Below are positions 4,268 through 10,134 of a stretch of 10,134 nucleotides of DNA, piece after piece. The number at the start of each line of letters is the position of its first letter. The first letter of the stretch is position 1. Below the pieces are notes generated by a model. The model was not told the DNA's origin. It searched no databases and was given only the letters and a program-made list of their open reading frames with translations. The stretch is from Longimonas sp046498435 (GTDB lineage: Bacteria > Bacteroidota > Rhodothermia > Rhodothermales > Salinibacteraceae): the NCBI RefSeq assembly GCF_046498435.1, contig NZ_JAWOAR010000274.1:1-10134 (forward strand), read 5' to 3'. A program made the position numbers and the translations under genes.

Positions 4268-6988
4268 CTACGTCTCCGGATCATTCAGGGCCTCAAGATG
4301 TGCTCGCGCGGTCTGAACCCGAGGATCGTCGGGGCCGTGCGTGCGGAGGAGAGCCCCATACCCCTCGGAGAGAAGCAACTTCGCCTCCAGGTGGCGCCCC
4401 ACAGCATTGAGACACCGCCCCAGCAAGACCTTCGTTGCAGCGACGTGCCAGTGCTCCGGACCGAGCGCATCGGTCCGCAGGGCCATTGCCTCTCGAAGGA
4501 GCGGCTCGGCCTCCCCGTGGCGGCCCTGGTGGTGAAGCACCATGCCCATGTTGTGCAGACCCATCGTTACGCTCGGGTGGTCGTCCTCGTAGAGCGATCG
4601 TCGGAGAACGAGCGACTGCCGGAGAAGCGGTCCGGCCGCGTCGTAGTCTTCCTGGCGGATGTAAAACATACCGAAGTTATTCAGGGTGACGGCCATGTAC
4701 GGATGTTCTGCTCCGACCGCCTCGCGCAGAATGCGCAGCGTCTCCTCAAAGTGAACAGCCGCCTCTTCAGGCCGTCCCATGTCGTCGAGCAGCAAGGCCA
4801 GGCTGTGCAGGCTCGACGCCACGTTCGGGTGCTCGTCACCGTGCAGGCGACGGTCAAGGGCATACGCTTCGCGCAGGAGCGGTTCGGCGGCGGCATACTT
4901 TCCCTGGATTCGAAGCAGACTGGCCAAGTTGTCGAGCCCAGCCGCAATGCTCGGGTGGGGCTCATCTCCGTGCAGTGCCCGCGCGACGGACAGCACTTCC
5001 CGGTAGACGGCCTCCGTCTCGTCGTAGCGCTCTACATTTTCCAGAACATTGCCCAGCACGCTGAGGGTGGCTGCCACGTTCGGGTGCGGCTTTGCCTCGT
5101 AGTTCCGACGGTGCGCAGCGAGGGCGCGGCGAGCATGCGCCTCGGCCTCCTCGAATTGGCCGCGATGGTTCAACAGAAGCGCCAGGTCGCTTCTCGTGAT
5201 TGCGACCTCTTCGTGGTCGTCCCCGAAAAGCCGCTGACGGATCGTCAACGACGCGCGATAGAGCGGTTCGGCCTCCTCGAAGGCGCCTTTGTGCATGAGT
5301 AACCCGGCCAATCGGTTCAGGCTCTCGGCCACGTCGGGGTGGTCGTTCCCGTACAGGGCCCGGCGGAGCGAGAGGGCCTGCCGACTCAGTCGCTCGGCCG
5401 CTTCGTATTCCCCTCGTTTCTCGTGGAGAAGAGCGAGGTGGTCCAGGCTGGTGGCCACCTCGGCGTGCCGCGCGCCGAACACCTCGCGTCGAATAGCCAG
5501 GCTCTGCTCCAGCAGAGGCTGGGCTGCGTCGTACCGACCAAGGTTCAGATACACCTCTCCAATCACGTCGAGCAGGCGGGCCTGTACAGCGGGCTGCCCG
5601 TCCAAGTCCGTATCGATCCGCCGGGCGCCCCGCTCCAGCACTCGCCGCACAGTGACGGTGTCCCCCATCGCGTCCGCAGGGTCCGAACTCCGGAAGACGT
5701 CCTGCAAAAAAGCGGCCACTTGGGTGGCGGTTGCCGCCTCAACCTGTGCCCGATCGCGCTCTTTCGTGAGTTGGACCGTGTAGAAGCTCACGAGGAATGC
5801 GATTACAGCAATCACGGCAAAGACCGCCATCACCCCCTGCCGATGGCGCCGGACAAATTTCTTTACGCGATAGCCTGTGGTATCGGGACGGGCCGCAACA
5901 GGGCGGTCGTCAAGGACCCGCTGTAGGTCGTCGGCTAGTTGTTCGGCGGAGGCGTATCGACGCTCTGGCTCGGGGCGCAACGCCTTCAGAACGATGGTGT
6001 CGAGGTCGCCCCGGAGAGCGCGCTGCCGATCCGGTGGAGCAACCGTCGAGGGTAAATCGGGCGACTGCTCGCACACCGTTCGCTCGACCTCTGCGGGCGA
6101 ACGGTCCGTCAGGTCGTGAGGGCGCCGACCAGCGAGCAGTTCGTAAAGGACCACGCCAAGGGCATATACGTCCGTTGCCGTCGTCACCGCGACTCCTCGC
6201 AACTGTTCGGGGGCAGCGTACGCGGGGGTCATCACGGGGTACCCCGTCTGAGTGAGCGCCGCCCCCAGAGCATCGTCATCCGTCAGCATTTTCGCGATCC
6301 CGAAATCGAGTAGCTTTACCACGCCCTCGCTGGTCACGAGGATGTTCGAGGGTTTCAGGTCGCGGTGCACGAGCAGGCGGCGGTGCGCATATTGCACGGC
6401 CTCGCATACCGTCATGACGAGGCGAACGCGTGCCTCGACAGCGCAGTCGTTTGTATCACAGTACCAATCGATCGGCACGCCGTCGACATGCTCCATCGCA
6501 AAGTACGGCTGGCCGTCGTCGGTAACCCCGCCGTCGAGCAGGCGGGCAATGTGGGGATGGCTGAGGCTGGCGAGGATTTGCCGCTCGCTCTGAAAGCGCC
6601 GCACAACCTGTACCGAAGCTGCCCCCCCACGAATTACTTTCAGAGCCACCCGCTGCTCGAACTGTCCATCGGCACGTTCAGCAAGAAAGACGGCCCCCAT
6701 TCCTCCGCGTCCGAGTGGGCCTACGATTCGGTAGGGCCCGATGCGATCCCCTTCGGAGGGACGAAGGCCGGAGGGCAGAAGGTCAGCCGGAAGGGCAAGG
6801 CCATCGAAGGCAATGGAGTTGAGCAGGGGATGTGCATCTGCGTCGGCGGCGAGTAGAGAGCGGACCTCGGCGAGCAGGTCTGGCGTGCCCTCACACGCCG
6901 TCTCCAAAAACGCATCGCGCTCGTTGGGCGCCCGCTCCAGTGCTGCCTCAAAGAGGAATTGGATGTTCGACCAGCGGTTATTCGTCAT
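4268..6988 (-). CDS. Membrane Ser/Thr protein kinase with C-terminal TPR array
   Basis: The 906-residue protein has a Hanks-type kinase domain (about 86-358) with all key elements: glycine loop GRGGMG (93-98), VALK with K117, catalytic HRDLKPSN (208-215, D210), DFG (228-230) and APE (259-261). One hydrophobic segment (about 386-404) probably spans the inner membrane, which would place the rest outside the cytoplasm. From about 425 to the C-terminus runs an array of roughly ten ~42-residue TPRs of the kinesin-light-chain type, with recurring patterns such as YxxAExLxRxAL and HPxVAxSLxxLA. The array probably binds a protein or ligand that sets kinase activity. The gene starts 63 bp after the sigma-factor gene on the same strand, which suggests an operon and makes the sigma factor the likely substrate. 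ATG 6988 begins a short N-terminal segment (LEAALERAPNERDAFLE) common in these kinases; it has no Shine-Dalgarno sequence. Confidence 0.95.
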   Translation of the reverse strand: MTNNRWSNIQFLFEAALERAPNERDAFLETACEGTPDLLAEVRSLLAADADAHPLLNSIAFDGLALPADLLPSGLRPSEGDRIGPYRIVGPLGRGGMGAVFLAERADGQFEQRVALKVIRGGAASVQVVRRFQSERQILASLSHPHIARLLDGGVTDDGQPYFAMEHVDGVPIDWYCDTNDCAVEARVRLVMTVCEAVQYAHRRLLVHRDLKPSNILVTSEGVVKLLDFGIAKMLTDDDALGAALTQTGYPVMTPAYAAPEQLRGVAVTTATDVYALGVVLYELLAGRRPHDLTDRSPAEVERTVCEQSPDLPSTVAPPDRQRALRGDLDTIVLKALRPEPERRYASAEQLADDLQRVLDDRPVAARPDTTGYRVKKFVRRHRQGVMAVFAVIAVIAFLVSFYTVQLTKERDRAQVEAATATQVAAFLQDVFRSSDPADAMGDTVTVRRVLERGARRIDTDLDGQPAVQARLLDVIGEVYLNLGRYDAAQPLLEQSLAIRREVFGARHAEVATSLDHLALLHEKRGEYEAAERLSRQALSLRRALYGNDHPDVAESLNRLAGLLMHKGAFEEAEPLYRASLTIRQRLFGDDHEEVAITRSDLALLLNHRGQFEEAEAHARRALAAHRRNYEAKPHPNVAATLSVLGNVLENVERYDETEAVYREVLSVARALHGDEPHPSIAAGLDNLASLLRIQGKYAAAEPLLREAYALDRRLHGDEHPNVASSLHSLALLLDDMGRPEEAAVHFEETLRILREAVGAEHPYMAVTLNNFGMFYIRQEDYDAAGPLLRQSLVLRRSLYEDDHPSVTMGLHNMGMVLHHQGRHGEAEPLLREAMALRTDALGPEHWHVAATKVLLGRCLNAVGRHLEAKLLLSEGYGALLRTHGPDDPRVQTARAHLEALNDPET

Positions 6989-7051
6989 CGCTGTTAGTGA
7001 CTATACTGGAGAACAGATTAAAAAATCTGGAGAATGCGAGACCGAGTTCCG

Positions 7052-7624
7052 CTAACCTGCGCCGGCCCCCCGCATCTCCCGGCTCAGCCATGCACGAGCC
7101 AGGCGCCAGTCGCGTCGGACCGTCGGCTCGGAAACCCCAAGCACCTCGGCGATTTCTCGCTGGGTCAGTCCGCCAAAGAACCGGTACGTGACGACCTGGC
7201 TCTGTCGTTCGTTGATGGCTTCGAGGCGGTCGAGCGCATCATCGAGGTCGATCAGGTCCTCTACCCGGACAGTGCGAGGGGCCATTCCATCTTCAAATGT
7301 GGCGACAGGCTGGCCCCCGCCTCGCTTCTGTGCAGCCCGGTCCCGCGCGTAATTCAGCAGAATGCGGCGCATCGAGAGTGCGGCGATGCCGAAGAAATGC
7401 GCTCGGTTTTGCCAGGTCATCTGGTCGTGCCGTATGAGTTTCTCGTAGGCCTCATGTACCAGCGCCGTCGTGTTGAGGGTGTGATCGGCCCGTTCTCCGC
7501 GCAACTGTCGACGCGCCATCGCCTGCAACTCGTCATAGACGTGGGGCAGCAGGGCGTCGATAACCGTGCGGTTCCCGCCGTTTACGGCCTCAAGCATCGC
7601 TGTAAAATCCTGGACTGGGGGCAT
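7052..7624 (-). CDS. ECF-type RNA polymerase sigma factor (TIGR02999-like)
   Basis: The 190-residue protein has sigma region 2 (about 22-97: LLPHVYDELQAMARRQLRGE, ALVHEAYEKL, NRAHFFGIAALSMRRIL) and region 4 (about 124-182: ALDRLEAINERQSQVVTYRF, then helix-turn-helix TQREIAEVLGVSEPTVRRDW). The pattern matches the TIGR02999-type ECF sigmas often encoded beside Ser/Thr kinases. Where ordinary ECF sigmas have an acidic DAED motif in region 2.2, used for core polymerase binding, this one reads L50-N51-T52-T53-A54-L55. In the studied Vibrio ECF43 sigma, a kinase phosphorylates a Thr in this region to switch it on; the same is inferred here. No anti-sigma factor gene is present; the kinase gene takes its place downstream. 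ATG 7624 is used; no Shine-Dalgarno sequence is seen. The gene diverges from the cytolysin-like gene across 166 bp. Confidence 0.95.
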   Translation of the reverse strand: MPPVQDFTAMLEAVNGGNRTVIDALLPHVYDELQAMARRQLRGERADHTLNTTALVHEAYEKLIRHDQMTWQNRAHFFGIAALSMRRILLNYARDRAAQKRGGGQPVATFEDGMAPRTVRVEDLIDLDDALDRLEAINERQSQVVTYRFFGGLTQREIAEVLGVSEPTVRRDWRLARAWLSREMRGAGAG

Positions 7625-7641
7625 GGAGCATCAAGGGAGGA

Positions 7642-7794
7642 ATGATGAAGGCTGGAGGACTCCCCATAAAAAGATTTCGTGAAGCATTATCGATTCCCGG
7701 GACGGTTCGTGCGTTTAGAAACAACCGGGTCCCGAATGGGACGAGGGTTTTGCCTACACCACACCTGCACGCCCCACAGCCCGCACGACCATGA
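7642..7794 (+). CDS. Possible small upstream ORF (50 aa) overlapping the cytolysin-like gene start
   Basis: ATG at 7642 (or 7645) follows an AAGGGAGGA stretch (7633-7641), the best Shine-Dalgarno-like sequence seen before any start in the window. The frame encodes a basic, Pro-rich 50-residue peptide (begins MMKAGGLPIKRFREAL) and ends at TGA 7792-7794, which overlaps the ATG of the cytolysin-like gene as ATGA. This arrangement suits translational coupling. Against it, no domain is recognised, the frame crosses the divergent intergenic region where promoters are expected, and the other genes here do not use Shine-Dalgarno sites. Confidence 0.25.
   Translation: MMKAGGLPIKRFREALSIPGTVRAFRNNRVPNGTRVLPTPHLHAPQPARP
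7698..7734. promoter_or_regulatory. Inverted repeat in the divergent intergenic region
   Basis: CGGGACGGTT (7698-7707) pairs with AACCG (7723-7727) and TCCCG (7730-7734): ten base pairs with a two-base bulge and a 15-base loop. It sits midway between the divergent starts of the sigma-factor and cytolysin-like genes, so a shared operator is plausible. No confident promoter elements were found. Confidence 0.3.
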
Positions 7795-9956
7795 CCTCCC
7801 AATTTCCTATTAACACGATGATGCTTCAGCGCATGCTGACGGTTATCATCCTTTCGCTCTTTTTGATCGCCTGCGATGGCGGGCCTGGGTCGTCTCCTCT
7901 GACTGACGAGGTGGGAGAAGACGTTGACACCTACCTTCAGGATCTTCCCGATTGGGAGGACTTTTCTCCTGCCGACCCGGACCAGCCCCCGACGCCGGCG
8001 GGCGATCCTGTGAACGAAGCCCCTATGACGCTCGATGTCGAGAAGATCGACGATGAGGGCAATGTCTACACGGAGGAAAACGTCGTGTATGCGTGCCAGA
8101 CGCAGCCGTATACGCTCACAGACAATCCCAATCAGATCGCCATGTACGACCCAGACCGGGATGTCTCTTGGGTGGGAGCCCTCATTCAGGGTAGGAGTCA
8201 TCGCGATGGACTGGGCAGTTTCGAGGGCCTGACGATCGAGGAGCGAGCGCCGATTAACGTCTCGATCCCCGATCTGGCCAACGACGACAACTTTCGACGC
8301 GTCGAGCGGCCGGACCAGGCCACTGTCGATCAGGCTCGAGGCTCTATGATCGGGAATGCCACCGAAACCGGATTGGCCACGCCGAGCACCATCTCGTTTG
8401 AGATGCAGACGTATCACAGCGAGCAGCAAGCTGCGATGCAGATGGGCCTTTCAGGGCGCTACCTCGGCTACAATGCCTCCGCCACCGGGGCAATCGATCG
8501 ACGAGAATCGGAGACGACGGTAACCGCCCAGTTCTACCAGCAGATGTATACCGTCGTCGTGGGGGCCCCGGCATCGCCGGGCGCCTTCTTTTCGGAGGAC
8601 TTTACGTCAGAGAAACTTCAGCGGCTGGTGGACCGGGGCCACATCGGACCCAACAACCTGCCCGTCTACGTTTCCAGCATTGTGTACGGGCGCATGATGA
8701 TGTTTTCGATGACCTCTACCGCGAGCGAGGAGGACGTTCGTGCCACGATGCAGGCCGGCTACCAGTCGATCGGTGGTAACGTGGAGGCAAACCTCTCTGC
8801 CAAACAACAAGCCATCCTGCAGGAGTCGAAAATCAGAGTGACGTCGATTGGGGGGCCCGCGGAGGCTACACTGGCCATCATCCGATCGGGCGACTGGTCG
8901 CAGTACTTCACCGAGAGTGCCCCGCTCTCCAGTGCATCGCCGCTCAGCTACGAGCTCCGGTACCTACGCGACCCTGGGAAACGTGCCAGCGTGACGGAAT
9001 CGACCACGTACAACATCAAGACGTGCACGGCCCGGCAGGCTACACCCGGCACGTTCGACCTGCAGGATGCACAGGATCTGTCGCTGCCCATCCCCACGCC
9101 CGTATCGAGCCACGTGATCGACATGGATGGCGACGGCAACGACGACCTCGTCTGGAATCACCTCGGATCGACCAACGAGGTGGCGATCGCCTTTTCGAAC
9201 GGCGACGGCACGTTCGCCGCTCCCACGACGTGGGCGCACCCGGACACCGCTCCAGGTGGATGGGGGAAATACACGCTGGTGACCGGATTGGTAGATCGCA
9301 ACGATCGGGTGGACCTGATCTGGAATTACGCCGACACGCGTAACCGCTCGTTCATGGCGATGTCGAACGGCGACGGCACGTTTCGGCTCTTCAGTCAGGT
9401 GCATAACGCGACTAACTGGGGCGAGGCCTACTCCGTACACCTTGCCGACGTAAACGGAACCGGCGTGGCCGATCTTATCTGGAACGAGCGCCGAACCCGC
9501 AACCGGACCTACGTCGCTATGGGAGCCGGCGATGGCTCGTTCTCGATGGTCCCCGAGTATCAGGACCACCCAAATTCGAACTGGCACAACTACGACCTCC
9601 ATGTCGGCGATGTCGACAACGACGGGCGGGCAGACTTAGTGTGGAACGAAACCGTCGATTCAGGCAATCGCACTTACGTCGGGCTCTACCACGATCCCAC
9701 GCCAGGGCGTCACTTCCGATGGCTTCCGGTGCAGGATCGGGGCGCCGGCGGGTGGAACCCGTACACCACGCTGGCTGGCGATGTGGATGGCCAAAACGGC
9801 CTGGATCTCGTCTTCGCCCGGCTCGACATGACAGTCCTACCATCGGATGCACCGGCACGGGTGGCCATCCATCGCAATATTTCGCAAGGCAACGGCAAGT
9901 TTGTGTTTCCTCCACCGGATTCCTGTGCCCAGCCCGCGAAAACAGACCGTCTCTGA
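7791..9956 (+). CDS. CDC-like pore-forming lipoprotein with VCBS/FG-GAP propeller repeats
   Basis: Residues 11-28 form a lipoprotein signal ending in the lipobox LIAC (Cys28), so the mature protein should be lipid-anchored. An acidic, Pro-rich linker follows. Residues ~120-414 match domains 1-3 of thiol-activated cytolysins: WVGALI (YPGALL in pneumolysin), APINVSIPDLA, QFYQQMYTVVVGAPASPGAF, LPVYVSSIVYGRMMMFSMTS, the paired glycines in TSIGGPAE (354-355) and SPLSYELRYLRD. These proteins oligomerise into beta-barrel pores. Domain 4 and its ECTGLAWEWWR undecapeptide are missing. Instead, residues ~441-721 hold five ~50-60-residue repeats with GDVDxDGxxDLVW and NGDGTF motifs (VCBS/FG-GAP type), probably a binding propeller. 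C102 and C412 could pair. The frame ends at TGA but continues open beyond it with more repeats. ATG 7791 is the first start; ATG at 7818 or 7821 would give a more typical signal peptide. Confidence 0.88.
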   Translation: MTSQFPINTMMLQRMLTVIILSLFLIACDGGPGSSPLTDEVGEDVDTYLQDLPDWEDFSPADPDQPPTPAGDPVNEAPMTLDVEKIDDEGNVYTEENVVYACQTQPYTLTDNPNQIAMYDPDRDVSWVGALIQGRSHRDGLGSFEGLTIEERAPINVSIPDLANDDNFRRVERPDQATVDQARGSMIGNATETGLATPSTISFEMQTYHSEQQAAMQMGLSGRYLGYNASATGAIDRRESETTVTAQFYQQMYTVVVGAPASPGAFFSEDFTSEKLQRLVDRGHIGPNNLPVYVSSIVYGRMMMFSMTSTASEEDVRATMQAGYQSIGGNVEANLSAKQQAILQESKIRVTSIGGPAEATLAIIRSGDWSQYFTESAPLSSASPLSYELRYLRDPGKRASVTESTTYNIKTCTARQATPGTFDLQDAQDLSLPIPTPVSSHVIDMDGDGNDDLVWNHLGSTNEVAIAFSNGDGTFAAPTTWAHPDTAPGGWGKYTLVTGLVDRNDRVDLIWNYADTRNRSFMAMSNGDGTFRLFSQVHNATNWGEAYSVHLADVNGTGVADLIWNERRTRNRTYVAMGAGDGSFSMVPEYQDHPNSNWHNYDLHVGDVDNDGRADLVWNETVDSGNRTYVGLYHDPTPGRHFRWLPVQDRGAGGWNPYTTLAGDVDGQNGLDLVFARLDMTVLPSDAPARVAIHRNISQGNGKFVFPPPDSCAQPAKTDRL

Positions 9957-10134
9957 TACCGGCTGGGCGACGTGAATGCTGACGGGCGCGACGATTTCGT
10001 GCTCTACAACAGGACGCGCGACGAAACGCACGTAGGGTTGGGCACGGCGGAGGGCACGTTCGACTTCTCGCGCGTGCCGCAGACACACTCGCAACAAGAT
10101 GACTGGTCGCAGTTCCGTCTCCTGGTGGGCGACG
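9957..10134 (+). pseudogene. In-frame continuation of the propeller beyond TGA, cut by window end
   Basis: The 59 codons after TGA 9954-9956 are open in the same frame. They encode a clear sixth repeat (YRLGDVNADGRDDFVLYN, then VGLGTAEGTFDFSRVP) and the start of a seventh (DDWSQFRLLVGD). Aligned to the other repeats, the stop falls at the variable residue just before the strand leading into GDV, where Arg, Asp or Ser occur elsewhere. A CGA-to-TGA change would be enough. This may be a nonsense mutation, a sequencing error, readthrough, or a separate downstream fragment. The true end lies outside the window. Confidence 0.75.

Noticed and set aside
4298..5926. Long plus-strand open frames (4298-5302 and 5339-5926) opposite the kinase gene
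   Set aside because: They are antisense to a well-supported kinase/TPR reading frame in GC-rich DNA. Their translations show no domain and mirror the TPR periodicity.
7034..7645. 203-codon plus-strand frame opposite the sigma factor
   Set aside because: The minus-strand frame has complete sigma regions 2 and 4, while this one has no motif.
7590..8429. 279-codon minus-strand frame
   Set aside because: It is antisense to the signal and cytolysin-like region and overlaps the sigma-factor start. The translation is Arg-rich without a domain.
8964..9602. 212-codon minus-strand frame
   Set aside because: It is antisense to the propeller repeats; its valine-rich pattern is the complement of the repeated GDVDxDG codons.

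Overview
The window looks like a chromosomal stretch of a Gram-negative bacterium, most plausibly a member of the Rhodothermota/Bacteroidota (Salinibacter-like). This is inference. It rests on a lipoprotein-bearing envelope, a monofunctional prephenate dehydratase, an ECF-type sigma factor paired with a Ser/Thr kinase carrying many TPRs, and translation starts mostly without Shine-Dalgarno sequences. No rRNA, tRNA or CRISPR array was seen.

Left part (1-2209, plus strand): a small predicted ribbon-helix-helix DNA-binding protein with an acidic tail, a stand-alone response-regulator receiver domain and an AraC-family regulator. Candidate control sites lie upstream of two of them: a near-perfect 17-bp direct repeat with a 20-bp period before the first gene, and a perfect 7+1+7 palindrome abutting the TTG start of the AraC gene.

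Middle (2210-4267): one metabolic gene, pheA (minus strand), flanked by gene-free DNA rich in inverted repeats. Several small palindromic units share GTCAT...ATGAC ends. The clearest is a ~282-bp MITE-like element with perfect 15-bp terminal inverted repeats (3848-4129).

Right part (4268-10134): a minus-strand operon of an ECF-type sigma factor and a 906-aa membrane Ser/Thr kinase with a C-terminal TPR array. It diverges from a plus-strand lipoprotein whose first ~410 residues match domains 1-3 of thiol-activated (cholesterol-dependent) cytolysins. The usual membrane-binding domain 4 is absent. In its place is a series of VCBS/FG-GAP-like propeller repeats.

The reading frame of this pore-former-like protein has a TGA after the fifth repeat. 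The same frame stays open to the window end and encodes a sixth repeat and the start of a seventh. The sigma factor has Thr-rich, uncharged residues where ordinary ECF sigmas carry the acidic DAED motif, which fits activation by phosphorylation from the neighbouring kinase. The working hypothesis is a kinase-gated sigma factor beside a surface lipoprotein of the CDC-like pore-forming family that it may control.
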